This document shows positions 1 through 10,757 of a stretch of DNA of 61,841 bases, piece after piece (position 1 is the stretch's first letter; each line of letters starts with the position of its first letter). The translations under genes and the position numbers were made by a program. The notes under the pieces are model-generated. The model was not told where the DNA came from, ran no database searches, and worked only from the letters and a program-made list of their open reading frames with translations. This DNA is from Planctomycetaceae bacterium (GTDB taxonomy: Bacteria > Planctomycetota > Phycisphaerae > Phycisphaerales > UBA1924), in assembly GCA_021294835.1 (NCBI GenBank), contig JAJTDF010000006.1, positions 1 through 61,841 on the forward strand, given 5' to 3'.

Positions 1-1
1 C

Positions 2-157
2 GCCATCCCCGACCCCGCCATCCGCGACCTCATCCGCCAACTCCGCGCCGAACGCGCCACCCCCCCCCACGCCACCCCCCACGCCGAACCCGCCCCCACC
101 ACCCCGCCCGCACCCACCGGCGAATCCCCGCGCAACCCTTCCGCGACCCGGGCTTGA
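2..157 (+). CDS. C-terminal end of an unknown protein (partial)
   Basis: An open frame enters from the left edge and stops with TGA at 155-157, giving 51 residues. It begins with a plausible helix (IPDPAIRDLIRQLRAERA) and continues into a Pro/Ala/Thr-rich tail. Codon third positions are almost all G or C, as in neighbouring genes. The stop lies 93 bases before rpsU on the same strand. Nothing identifies a family. The upstream part is outside the window. Confidence 0.5.
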   Translation, partial: AIPDPAIRDLIRQLRAERATPPHATPHAEPAPTTPPAPTGESPRNPSATRA

Positions 158-250
158 ATCACGCCCGCACCCGCGCTTTACTTGTCCCCCTTCTGCCCGC
201 CTCCCGGGCGGTCGTTGTTTGGTCTTTGTTTACTCTTTCCGAGGTTTGGC

Positions 251-553
251 ATGGCGATCCGCGTGAAGGCCCGTAGCGGCGAGTCCACCGAGCAGATGAT
301 GCGTCGGTTCAAGAAGCTCTGCGAGAAGGAGGGCTTGACCAAGGACATCAAGCGGAAGGAGTACTACGAGAAGCCCTCCGAGCGCAACCGCCGCGATGCC
401 CGCAAGGCCATCGGCCGTCGCATCCGCGAGCAGCTCGAAGCCTCCGGCGAGCGCATCCCCGGTCCCCCCGGCCGTCGTGGCCCCGGTGGCGGCGCTGGCG
501 GCGGCGGTGGCGGCGGCGGGCGTGGCCCCGGCCGCGGCCCCTCCCGTGGCTGA
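251..553 (+). CDS. rpsU: 30S ribosomal protein S21
   Basis: Small-subunit protein S21, which sits near the anti-Shine-Dalgarno region of 16S rRNA and helps initiation. The 100-residue product begins MAIRVKARSGES, and residues 1-70 follow the S21 family pattern (RRFKKLCEKEG, then KRKEYYEKPSERNRR). Residues 71-100 form a Gly/Arg/Pro-rich tail (PGRRGPGGG and a run of eight Gly) not found in the usual 60-70 residue S21. I chose the ATG at 251 because it starts the conserved domain; upstream in-frame codons give a non-conserved leader. The gene is not linked to dnaG or rpoD here. S5 in this window carries a similar RGG-like tail. Confidence 0.92.
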   Translation: MAIRVKARSGESTEQMMRRFKKLCEKEGLTKDIKRKEYYEKPSERNRRDARKAIGRRIREQLEASGERIPGPPGRRGPGGGAGGGGGGGGRGPGRGPSRG

Positions 554-594
554 GCCCGGTCGCCAGGCCAACATTCCAGCAGTTATGCAGATTC

Positions 595-640
595 CCGCCG
601 CGGACGGTTGACAAACCCCTTCCGCGGCGGTTATTACTTA
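595..640 (+). terminator. Terminator-like hairpin after rpsU
   Basis: A perfect 10-bp inverted repeat, CCGCCGCGGA (595-604) and TCCGCGGCGG (621-630), with a 16-base loop is followed by TTATTACTT. It lies 41 bases after the rpsU stop. The large loop and interrupted T run make it weaker than the other terminators in this window. The hppA promoter -35 box lies inside its loop. Confidence 0.5.
608..637 (+). promoter_or_regulatory. Sigma70-like promoter for hppA
   Basis: TTGACA at 608-613 is a perfect -35 box. TATTAC at 632-637 is a good -10 with an 18-base spacer; TTATTA at 631-636 gives 17. Transcription would start near 645, leaving a 5' leader of about 220 bases before the pyrophosphatase start. 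The local sequence is AT-rich against a very GC-rich background. Inferred from consensus only. Confidence 0.55.
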
Positions 641-866
641 GTTCAAGATAGCGTGTACTTGCCGCCGGATCCCGTCCCCAGCGGGCCCCGGCCTCCCGTA
701 CCCGACCCCGTGTGTTCAGCCCGCGTCGGCCCCATCCGGCCGTCGCCCCCGGTCGCCGCAGCGTCCACTCAACCCGGGCCAGTGCCTGGCCCGGCCACAT
801 CACCGAATCACCATGACCTGCCCCCGGCAACGCCCCGGGCGGGGCCACCAAGAACGGAGAACTGCC

Positions 867-3776
<2,910 letters not shown>

Positions 3777-3821
3777 GCCGAGCCCTTCACCTACCACATC
3801 CTGACGCAAAGCCCCACCCCA

Positions 3822-3852
3822 CGCGGCAGACCCCCAAGTCTGCCGCGTTTTT
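3822..3852 (+). terminator. Rho-independent terminator of hppA
   Basis: Perfect 10-bp stem CGCGGCAGAC (3822-3831) and GTCTGCCGCG (3838-3847), six-base loop, then TTTTT. It lies 45 bases after the hppA stop. Confidence 0.9.
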
Positions 3853-3909
3853 CATTTCCCCCCGGCCGCCGTCACACTGCCCTGCAGCACCGCCCCGTGG
3901 CACCGTCCT

Positions 3910-4110
3910 GTGGCACCGCCCTTCCGGGCGGTGTCTTCAACCACCTCCCCCCATACCCAACCACCACCTCGCACCACCGCCCGTGCCCCCGCCCCGTGGC
4001 ACCGCCCTTCCGGGCGGTGTCTTCAAGCACCTCCCCCCATCCCCAACCACCACCTCGCACCGCCGCCCCGTGGCACCGCCCTTCTGGGCGGTGTCTTCAA
4101 GCACCTCCCC
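3910..4110. repeat. Three REP-type palindromic repeats, upstream cluster
   Basis: Three near-identical 41-base units start at 3910, 3996 and 4070. Each contains the hairpin CACCGCCC-TTCC-GGGCGGTG followed by TGTCTTCAA and CACCTCCCC; the third has TTCT in the loop. The DNA between units is also related (CCAACCACCACCTCGCAC occurs twice), so the true repeat period is 74-86 bases. An 8-bp stem with tetraloop in intergenic DNA beside a RAYT gene fits a REP element. Degenerate half-copies (GTGGCACCG) precede the first unit. Confidence 0.85.
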
Positions 4111-4188
4111 ACCATCCCAAGCCATTTCAGGAACACCTCTGCAAGTCGGCTGTTCCGCCCAAGGCCATTCCCCAACAATCTCACCAGC

Positions 4189-4902
4189 ATGCCCACCCGT
4201 GCAGGCACCGAAGGCGACCACCAACCGCCGGCCCGAGGCGGCCGCGTCGCGCCTGCCGGTTCGAACCCGCACCTCATCATCCGCCAGGGTGCGAATCTCC
4301 CGCACTGGCGAATGGACGGCGCAACCTACGCAGTGACCTTCCGCCTTGCCGACAGCCTGCCACAGGAGACGCTGGTGCGATGGAAACGCAATCGCACCCA
4401 GATCATGCAACGGGCCGAAAGGGCCGGACGACCGCTCACGGCGGCCGAGCGGCGGCGTCTCGACGAACTGCACGGTGAGCACATCGACGACTGGCTCGAC
4501 CATGGCCATGGCTCATGCCTGATGCGTGACCCGCGAATCGCCCGACTGGTTCGCGATGCGATGACCCACTTCGACGGTGTTCGTTACCGCCTGCTCGCCT
4601 GGTGCGTCATGCCCAATCATGCCCACGCCGTACTCCGCCCGCTGCTGGGGCATGATCTCTCGAAGATCCTGCTGTCATGGAAGGGCTTCACCGGCAAGCG
4701 GGGCCGCGAGTTGCTCAAGACGCAGGGCCAGGGCGAGTTCTGGCAGAAGGAGTCCTACGACCACCTCGTGCGGGACTCGCAAGACCTCGCCAACCAGATC
4801 CAGTACGTCCTGAGCAACCCGGCGAGGGCTGGCTTGGTCGATTGGCCTTGGGTCGGCCTCGGCTCTGCCATGAGCCAACCTCCCGAGACCGGCACGCCAT
4901 AG
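4189..4902 (+). CDS. REP-associated tyrosine transposase (RAYT, TnpA_REP)
   Basis: Y1/HUH-type single-strand endonuclease related to IS200/IS605 transposases and thought to mobilise REP elements. The 237-residue protein has the RAYT opening LPHWRMDGATYAVTF and FRLADSLP, the HUH metal site MPNHAHAVL (HxH), and the catalytic Tyr in KESYDHLVRD, followed by NPARAGLV. No key residue is missing, so it looks intact. It is flanked on both sides by palindromic repeats (3910-4110 and 4939-5071), the expected REP-RAYT arrangement. The ATG at 4189 is the nearest start that keeps the conserved N terminus. It has no clear ribosome binding site, so the start is uncertain. Confidence 0.9.
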   Translation: MPTRAGTEGDHQPPARGGRVAPAGSNPHLIIRQGANLPHWRMDGATYAVTFRLADSLPQETLVRWKRNRTQIMQRAERAGRPLTAAERRRLDELHGEHIDDWLDHGHGSCLMRDPRIARLVRDAMTHFDGVRYRLLAWCVMPNHAHAVLRPLLGHDLSKILLSWKGFTGKRGRELLKTQGQGEFWQKESYDHLVRDSQDLANQIQYVLSNPARAGLVDWPWVGLGSAMSQPPETGTP

Positions 4903-4938
4903 TCCCAGTCCATCGTGCCACCCCCATGTCCCCGCCCG

Positions 4939-5071
4939 TGGCACCGCCCCGTGGCACCGCCCCGTGGCACCGCCCTTCCGGGCGGTGTCTTCAAGCACCC
5001 CCCCCAGCACACCACCTCGCGACACCCCCCATGTCACCGCCCTTCCGGGCAGTGTCTTCAAGCACCTCCCC
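4939..5071. repeat. REP-type repeats, downstream cluster
   Basis: Two further copies of the RAYT-linked palindrome lie at about 4964-5003 and 5031-5071. The second has one stem mismatch (GGGCAGTG). They are preceded by a short tandem of the half-unit GTGGCACCGCCCC, repeated about three times between 4939 and 4976. Orientation matches the upstream cluster. Confidence 0.8.
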
Positions 5072-5098
5072 ATCACACAACCTCGCGCCCGCGGCACA

Positions 5099-5122
5099 GA
5101 CACCGGGCAGAAGCCCGGTGTC
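5099..5122. repeat. Perfect 10-bp hairpin between REP cluster and next gene
   Basis: GACACCGGGC (5099-5108), loop AGAA, GCCCGGTGTC (5113-5122). It resembles a compact REP variant (CACCGGGC instead of CACCGCCC). It also sits 16 bases past the end of the minus-strand gene ending at 5138, where it could stop transcription, but there is no T tract on either strand. Confidence 0.55.
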
Positions 5123-5137
5123 ACAGTCAAGCCACCC

Positions 5138-6700
5138 TCACCCTCCCACCATCCGCCTCAGCAGCACCAGCCGCCGCCGCTCCGCAGCACCTAATTCCTG
5201 CTGCTCCAGCCGCACAAGCCACCGCTGCACCGCCGCCAGCGCCCGCCGGCCGCGCTCGCTCTCACCGTCCGGCATCGCCCACACCACCCGCTCCAGCACC
5301 CACACTTCCGCCGCCACCAAGTCCGCCACCCCAACGCCCTCAGCCAACAGCGGGTCCACCTCATGACCCCGCCACAGCGGCAGCATCACCCGGCCCTCAG
5401 CGATGGTCCGTCCGCTTGCATCCGCCAGCCGCGCCAGCGGCTCACCCGCATCCACGCTGATGTACCGTGCCAGCAGTTCCGCGGCCTCGAAGTAAGACAG
5501 CCAATCGATATCCGGCTCTGCGACCCGGAACCCCTGCAGGCCCAACGCCATCGTGTTCTGCCGCGTGAACAGACTCTCCCTCAGGCGTTGGCCCTCACCA
5601 TCAGTCGCAGCCGCCACCCCACTCGGCCTGCCCGTCAGCCACCCCGCAAACCAGCCCAAGTGCGGCGCCGCCCCCGGCCCCGGTGTGCCCGTGCTCTGAA
5701 CCACCGCCCACTGCAACGTCAGGTTCACCAGGCTCATTGATCGCGGATCCGTCGCAGCCGCCGCCGGCGGCTCCACCTGCATCTCGCCCCTAGCCGCTGA
5801 TGCCCCGTCGGTCGGCAGCAGCGTCGGCCCCTCCACCGGCCCCGCCGCCAGCCACCGATGCACCTCGCCCAGATCACTGGCCATCACCGCCGAGGCCATC
5901 ACCCGCAGTTCCAGTTCCAGCCGCCGCCGCCGCTCCGTGAATGGTTCCGGAACCTCGACCGCCGCCACCGGCCCATCCACCAGCGGCACCTCCGCATGCC
6001 CCTCGCGCTCAATTACACCATCGATCATCAAGTCGGCAAACGCCGCAGGCACCCACGGCCGCAACGGTGGCCCGTGCGTCTCGCGCACAGCCAACACCCC
6101 CACAAGCAGCACCGCCGCCACGGCGGCCAAGCCCGTCCTCGCCACCGCCCCCGACCACCGCCGCCGCATGGCCGTCGTCGGATCCTGCTCCGCACGCCTG
6201 GCCGCCCGCCATCGCATGCTCGCCAGCATCAACGCCACCAGCACCAGATACACCCCCAGCATCACCCCGATCACCACCGCCGCTTCGCGGTGCCCCCCGT
6301 TCGTCGCTATCCCCATCACCACAAACGGCGCAATCAAGCCCAGCCCCTGCCAACCGTCGCCATGACAGCGCCGCCGCATCAGCCGCACCACCGGCCGCCC
6401 AAAGCCGCCCACGTCCACCGCCTCCCGCAACCCCACCTTCGCGAGCCGGCGTTCGGTCTGCCGCGCCGCAGGCCGCTTATCCAGTGACTCAAACACCAGC
6501 CCGTGCCGCAGAGCACCCACACCACGGATCACGCGACTCGCGACGACAAATGCGACCAACGTCAGCCACAGCGACCAAGGCAGCACATACACCGCCGCGA
6601 TCACCACCAACACCCGGTCCGGCACCTCCCGAAAGTGGAACCCATAGCGATCGTCGCAGACCGCCCCGCGTCCTGTCAGGCTTGTCACCGGGTCCGCCAT
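5138..6700 (-). CDS. Membrane protein of unknown function
   Basis: A 520-residue protein I do not recognise. Hydrophobic segments occur around residues 30-55 (VLVVIAAVYVLPW), 120-135, 140-165 (VIGVMLGVYLVLVALM) and 195-210 (GLAAVAAVLLVGVL). The C-terminal 300 residues are soluble, Glu/Arg/Ala-rich and probably helical. The start at 6700 is supported by AGGAGGA just upstream. It follows the small membrane gene ending at 6741 on the same strand by 40 bases, so the two may be co-transcribed. No catalytic motif is visible. High GC at third codon positions supports coding. Confidence 0.7.
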   Translation of the reverse strand: MADPVTSLTGRGAVCDDRYGFHFREVPDRVLVVIAAVYVLPWSLWLTLVAFVVASRVIRGVGALRHGLVFESLDKRPAARQTERRLAKVGLREAVDVGGFGRPVVRLMRRRCHGDGWQGLGLIAPFVVMGIATNGGHREAAVVIGVMLGVYLVLVALMLASMRWRAARRAEQDPTTAMRRRWSGAVARTGLAAVAAVLLVGVLAVRETHGPPLRPWVPAAFADLMIDGVIEREGHAEVPLVDGPVAAVEVPEPFTERRRRLELELRVMASAVMASDLGEVHRWLAAGPVEGPTLLPTDGASAARGEMQVEPPAAAATDPRSMSLVNLTLQWAVVQSTGTPGPGAAPHLGWFAGWLTGRPSGVAAATDGEGQRLRESLFTRQNTMALGLQGFRVAEPDIDWLSYFEAAELLARYISVDAGEPLARLADASGRTIAEGRVMLPLWRGHEVDPLLAEGVGVADLVAAEVWVLERVVWAMPDGESERGRRALAAVQRWLVRLEQQELGAAERRRLVLLRRMVGG

Positions 6701-6740
6701 GAGTCCTCCTCAACCGCTGCACGTCTGTCCCACACCAGTG

Positions 6741-7137
6741 TCACCCACCCCGCACCCCCTCCCGCTCCAACCTCTCCCGCACCTGCCTCACCACCTGCTC
6801 ACCCGCTGCATCCAGCCCCGCCCGCTCCAGCCGCTCCACCCACTGCTGACGCATCCCCCACCGTCTCCATCTCCATCTCCATCGCCGCCGTCGCCACACT
6901 GCCGCCGTGCCTCGCAACCGCCCCGGCCCCGGCACCGCCTGCACCGCCCGGCCCATGCGTCCCGTTCATGCTGCGGGTCACCAACCACATCCCCGGCGCC
7001 AGCGCCAACAGCAGCACCACCAAACCCAAGCCAGGCTCCCGCCCGCCCCAGACCGCTGATTCGCTCCCGGCACCATCCGAACCATGCCGCAGCCCTCCAC
7101 ATAACCCCCCAATCAGATGAAGAATACACACCTCCAC
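6741..7137 (-). pseudogene. Small membrane protein, apparently frameshifted
   Basis: One frame (7137 down to about 6860) encodes a hydrophobic segment, LGLVVLLLALAPGMWLV, then a Gly/Ala linker ending MEMEMETVG. A second frame ending at 6741 encodes a convincing helical tail (RQQWVERLERAGLD, then RQVRERLEREG). The second frame is closed by a stop just upstream of 6956, so it cannot be an independent longer gene. Removing one base from the five-C run at 6855-6859 joins the two frames cleanly. This may be a true frameshift, slippage, or a sequencing error. The start (GTG at 7137) is a guess. The product is unknown; it precedes the membrane gene at 5138-6700. Confidence 0.4.
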
Positions 7138-7139
7138 AT

Positions 7140-7724
7140 TCAGGGGTTATCCCGCTGCCAAGACCACCCCATGCGTTGGCTCGGCGGTGGCCACCAACCT
7201 TCACCCCCACAAAATCCAACCCACCCCCTTGCACCCGCAGCCTTCCTGTGGTAAGGTCATTGTACGGATGCACCCGTCCCCCCACCCGCTCTGCGCGCCC
7301 ACCCTTGCACCCGGCACCCCGCCCCCACCCCTTGACTTATCCACACACACCCCCCTCACACATCCGTGGCAAAGCCCACGCAGCCCCGCCCGAGCCACCA
7401 GCCAGCCCACCCCACCCCGCCACCCCCTGGCCAACACCAGCACAACCACCAACCCAACCCGCTCCCCCCTCACCCGTTCATCCACACACACCCCTGCCGC
7501 TTTCCATGGCAACGCCAGGCAGCACCCCCCCTTCACCTGCGTGTCCCGACTGGACCATCTGACCACTCACCCCCACCCCACCCCTGCCTTGATTTTGCCA
7601 TTTTGCAATTTTGACATTTTGCCATTTCCCTTCCCCCCCCTATCATCCCCTCACGCCGCAAGTGGCCCCCCACTTCCGGCCGACAACTCGGTGGTCCGTG
7701 ATCAGCACTACGCCAGTTGATCAT
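7140..7724. other. Non-coding, C-rich stretch
   Basis: About 585 bases without a gene I can support. The plus strand is strongly C-biased, with many CCCC and CACCCC runs; open frames here give only low-complexity Pro/His or Arg/Gly peptides. It contains one isolated perfect DnaA box, TTATCCACA, at 7337-7345, and an AT-rich tandem repeat at 7592-7627. Confidence 0.6.
7592..7627. repeat. AT-rich 8-bp tandem repeat
   Basis: Four consecutive 8-mers of the form ATTTTGNN (ATTTTGCC, ATTTTGCA, ATTTTGAC, ATTTTGCC) followed by a partial ATTT. The tract is about 70% AT inside a C-rich region and lies about 100 bases upstream of tRNA-Ala. Confidence 0.8.
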
Positions 7725-7799
7725 GGGGGCATAGCTCAGTTTTGGTAGAGCGCATCCATGGCATGGATGAGGTCAGGGGTTCGAGTCCCCTTGCCTCCA
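7725..7799 (+). tRNA. tRNA-Ala (anticodon GGC)
   Basis: Full cloverleaf of 75 bases. The acceptor stem is GGGGGCA with TGCCTCC (one G-U pair). The D arm is GCTC/GAGC, the anticodon stem CATCC/GGATG with loop ATGGCAT (anticodon GGC), and the T arm AGGGG-TTCGAGT-CCCCT. The discriminator is A. CCA is not encoded. A terminator follows directly. Confidence 0.95.
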
Positions 7800-7810
7800 C
7801 TGACACGAAG

Positions 7811-7842
7811 AACGCCGCAGGCACCAGCCCGCGGCGTTTTTC
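7811..7842 (+). terminator. Terminator after tRNA-Ala
   Basis: AACGCCGC (7811-7818) pairs with GCGGCGTT (7831-7838) around a 12-base loop and runs into a T stretch (GTTTTTC). It starts 12 bases after the tRNA. Confidence 0.75.
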
Positions 7843-8047
7843 ATTTCCCCCCACTCCCGTCCCGAGCCAAAAACCGCCCCCGCCCGGCCCGGCCGTCGGA
7901 ATCCCCGGATTTCGGACAATCGCACGCGCAAGCCCCGGCCGGTCCCCAGCCGCCAACCGCGATCCGGTATCCTCCATCTCTTCCGCTCGCCATGCCCGGC
8001 CAGCCCCTGTGCGCACACGCCCCGGCCGGGAACGCTGACGCATCTCA

Positions 8048-10057
8048 ATGTCCTCAGTCCTCGTCGGTCAGAAACGCCCGCGCGATCTGCATTGGTTCCA
8101 CGCCGGGCCGCTGCTGTTCGGCGACTGGGGCACCAGCCGCCTCTACGTCCTCGGTCTGGCCTTCTACTTCACCGGGCACGCCAGCCCCATCTACCTGGCC
8201 GCCATGTCGGTCATCATGATCGCCGTCGCCTGGGCCTACTCGGTCATCTGCCGCTGCTTCCCCGACGGCGGAGGCGTCTACGCCGCCGCACGCCAGCTCA
8301 GCCCCACGCTCTCGGTCGTCGGCGCCACCCTGCTCATCTGCGACTACATGGTCACCGCCGCCCTCTCGGTGGTCGAGGGCTTCCACTACTTCGGTGCCCC
8401 CGCCGCGTGGGTGGTCATGCTCAGTTGCATCGCCATCATCGTCATCGGCGTCATCAACTGGCTCGGCAGCAAGAGCGCCGGCCGCTTCGCGCTGGTCATC
8501 GCCATCGCCGCCCTGCTCACCTCCGCCCTGATCGCCATCCTCTGCATCCCCCTGGTCATCGAGGGCTTCAGCACCATCTCCACCGGGCACGCCTCCATCA
8601 GCGACCCCTGGACCCGCTGGGAGAACCTCGTCCGCGTCATCCTCGCCCTCTCCGGGCTTGAGGCCGTCGCCAACATGACCGGCCTGATGAAGCAGCCGGT
8701 CGCCCGCACCAGTCGCCGAACGATCTTCCCCGTCCTCATCGAGGTCGTCGCCCTCAACCTCATCTTCGGCCTCGCCCTCAACGCCCTGCCCGACCTCAAG
8801 CCGGTGGATATGCCCCACTACGTGCAGTACGAACGGGGCCAGAACACCCTGGGCGAGAACGGCGTACCACTCGTCTTCAAGCCCGAGGACGTCCCCACCG
8901 AGGTCAAGGAGTACCGCGACACCGCCATGAAGGCCTTGGCCGAGCACGCCGGCGAGCGGGCCACCGGCAGCGAGCAATTCGGCAACGTCCTCTCCATCAT
9001 CTCCGGCATCATCTTCGGCCTGCTCCTGCTCTCCGCCGTCAACACCGCCATCATGGCCATGGTCGCCGTCAAGTACGCTATGGCGCACGACAACGAGCTT
9101 CCCAAGCCCCTCTTGAAGCTCAACTACTCAGGCGTCCCGTGGATAGCCCTCATCGTCGCCTGCATACTCCCCATCGCCCTGCTGGCCTTCTCCGCCGACG
9201 TCAAGGTCCTCGCCGAGCTCTACGCCATCGGCGTCGTCGGCGCCATCACCATCAACGTCCTCTCCTGCGCCATCAACACCAAGCTCGAGATCAAGCCCTG
9301 GGAACGCCGCTGCATGTGGGGCCTGGGCATGTTCATGGCCGCCGTCGAGGCCACCATCATCTACGCCAAGCCCAACGCCGCCGTCTTCGCCGGCGTCATG
9401 ATCGGCGGCGTGCTCCTCGCCCGCTGGGTCGTGCAGGTCCGCAAGGCCCGTGCCGAGGCCGCCCTGCCCGTCCCCGAACTCGGCTGGCTGGAGGAACTCC
9501 GCCGCGAGCCGCTGAAGCTTGACCCCAGCAAGCCCCGCATCATGCTCGCCGCCCGCGGCCGCTACCAGGCCGAGTTCGCCATCGACATGGCCCGCCGCCG
9601 CGGAGCCACCCTGTTCGCCATCTACGTCCGCACCCTCCGCGTGCTGGACATGACCGCCGGCGCCGTCCCCCGCATCGAGGACGACCCCGCCGCCCAAGAG
9701 GCCCTGGGCACCGTCGCCGTCCTCGCCCGCCTGCACGGCGTGCCCTTCGTCCCGATCTACGTCTGCTCACCCGACATCGCCGAGGACATCCTCGATTACA
9801 CCGTCACCTACGGCTGCGACACCCTGATCATGGGCAAGACCCGCCGCAGCGCCCTGGCCCGCAACCTCGAGGGCGACGTGGTCAGCACCGTCGCACAGCA
9901 CCTGCCCGACGGCGTCGCCCTGATCACCCGCGAAGCCACCCCGCACCCGCTGGCCCCGCCCCCGGCCGCCAACGTGCAGCCCGCCAAGCTCACCAGCAAA
10001 GACATCGGCCGCACAGACAATGTCGACAACGACGCCGACCGCCCCGGCCCGACCTGA
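8048..10057 (+). CDS. APC-family amino acid permease with C-terminal universal-stress domain
   Basis: Predicted secondary transporter of the amino acid-polyamine-organocation superfamily, in the cytoplasmic membrane. The first 450 or so residues carry about 12 hydrophobic segments, with the N-terminal APC-like GDWGTSRLYVLG, FPDGGGVYAAA and SGLEAVANMTG. From about residue 490 the protein turns soluble and resembles a UspA fold (PRIMLAARG..., then YGCDTLIMGKTRRS). Family knowledge suggests such tails bind nucleotides and may regulate transport. The C terminus meets the C26 hydrolase gene tail to tail, one base apart. The ATG at 8048 has only a weak ribosome binding site. Substrate is unknown. 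Confidence 0.85.
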   Translation: MSSVLVGQKRPRDLHWFHAGPLLFGDWGTSRLYVLGLAFYFTGHASPIYLAAMSVIMIAVAWAYSVICRCFPDGGGVYAAARQLSPTLSVVGATLLICDYMVTAALSVVEGFHYFGAPAAWVVMLSCIAIIVIGVINWLGSKSAGRFALVIAIAALLTSALIAILCIPLVIEGFSTISTGHASISDPWTRWENLVRVILALSGLEAVANMTGLMKQPVARTSRRTIFPVLIEVVALNLIFGLALNALPDLKPVDMPHYVQYERGQNTLGENGVPLVFKPEDVPTEVKEYRDTAMKALAEHAGERATGSEQFGNVLSIISGIIFGLLLLSAVNTAIMAMVAVKYAMAHDNELPKPLLKLNYSGVPWIALIVACILPIALLAFSADVKVLAELYAIGVVGAITINVLSCAINTKLEIKPWERRCMWGLGMFMAAVEATIIYAKPNAAVFAGVMIGGVLLARWVVQVRKARAEAALPVPELGWLEELRREPLKLDPSKPRIMLAARGRYQAEFAIDMARRRGATLFAIYVRTLRVLDMTAGAVPRIEDDPAAQEALGTVAVLARLHGVPFVPIYVCSPDIAEDILDYTVTYGCDTLIMGKTRRSALARNLEGDVVSTVAQHLPDGVALITREATPHPLAPPPAANVQPAKLTSKDIGRTDNVDNDADRPGPT

Positions 10058-10058
10058 T

Positions 10059-10742
10059 TCACCGCCCGCACGCCGCCACCAGCCGGCGAAACAGGTCATC
10101 ACCCAGATGCTCGGTCGTCGTCCGCTCCGGGTGCCACTGCACGCCCAGATAGAACGGCCGCGACGGATCCTCCACCGCTTCGATCACCCCGTCATCCGAC
10201 AGCGCGATGCACCGCAGCCGCCCCGGAGCCGAGAGCGCCTGGTGGTGGGAACTGGCGACCGTCCCCGGTCGTAGAGCATGCTCGGCCGGCCCCGAAGGCT
10301 CGACCGGGTGGTGGAAGTCGCCCCGGTGCCGCTGCGCAGTGGGCAGCACATCCGGCAGGTGCTGCTGCAGCGTGCCCCCCCGGTGCACACCCATGCACTG
10401 CATGCCCATGCAGATGCCCAGCACCGGCAGCCCCGCCCGCCGGTCGATCGCCTCCAGCAGCGCGAACTCGAACGCCTGCCGCTGCGGATGCATCAGCGTC
10501 GCCGCCGGGTGCACCTGCCCGCCGAACGGCCTGGGGTCAATGTCATCCCCGCCCGTGAGCACCAGCCCGTCCAGCGTCGCGACATACCGCTCGGCCAGTT
10601 CCGGCAGCGGCGCCAGCAGCAGCGGCACACCGCCCGCCCGCACCACCGCCTGCTGATAGGTCAGGGCGCACTGGGCGCGAGGCCGGCCCGAGTCAGTCAA
10701 ACCCACATCGCAGGTGATACCGATCAGCGGAGGCTTGGCCAT
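10059..10742 (-). CDS. Peptidase C26 / gamma-glutamyl-GABA hydrolase-like class I amidotransferase
   Basis: Class I glutamine-amidotransferase fold enzyme that hydrolyses gamma-glutamyl bonds (PuuD-like). The 227-residue protein has the oxyanion strand LTGGDDIDP, the nucleophile elbow GICMGMQ with Cys111, and the His204-Glu206 pair in VQWHPE; all three triad residues are present. Length fits the family (220-260). It lies 15 bases upstream of nothing on its own strand except the SWIM gene, which ends at 10758, so it may be co-transcribed with the helicase pair. Convergent with the APC permease; a link to amino acid or polyamine metabolism is only inferred. Confidence 0.85.
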   Translation of the reverse strand: MAKPPLIGITCDVGLTDSGRPRAQCALTYQQAVVRAGGVPLLLAPLPELAERYVATLDGLVLTGGDDIDPRPFGGQVHPAATLMHPQRQAFEFALLEAIDRRAGLPVLGICMGMQCMGVHRGGTLQQHLPDVLPTAQRHRGDFHHPVEPSGPAEHALRPGTVASSHHQALSAPGRLRCIALSDDGVIEAVEDPSRPFYLGVQWHPERTTTEHLGDDLFRRLVAACGR

Positions 10743-10757
10743 GTCGGATTGTCCGTA

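Noticed and set aside
3910..4110. Regularly spaced repeats resembling a short CRISPR array
   Set aside because: The units are strong palindromes, the intervening DNA is itself repeated, spacing is uneven (86 and 74 bases), and a RAYT gene rather than cas genes is adjacent.
3897..4478. Alternative plus-strand frames across the REP cluster and the start of the RAYT gene
   Set aside because: They are translations of the repeat DNA (Pro/His/Ser-rich) or out-of-frame RAYT; only the frame with the HUH and Tyr motifs is real.
7337..7345. Perfect DnaA box TTATCCACA as a sign of a replication origin
   Set aside because: Only one perfect box (one near match at about 7480); no dnaA, dnaN or AT-rich unwinding region of the right type. 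The single site may be chance.
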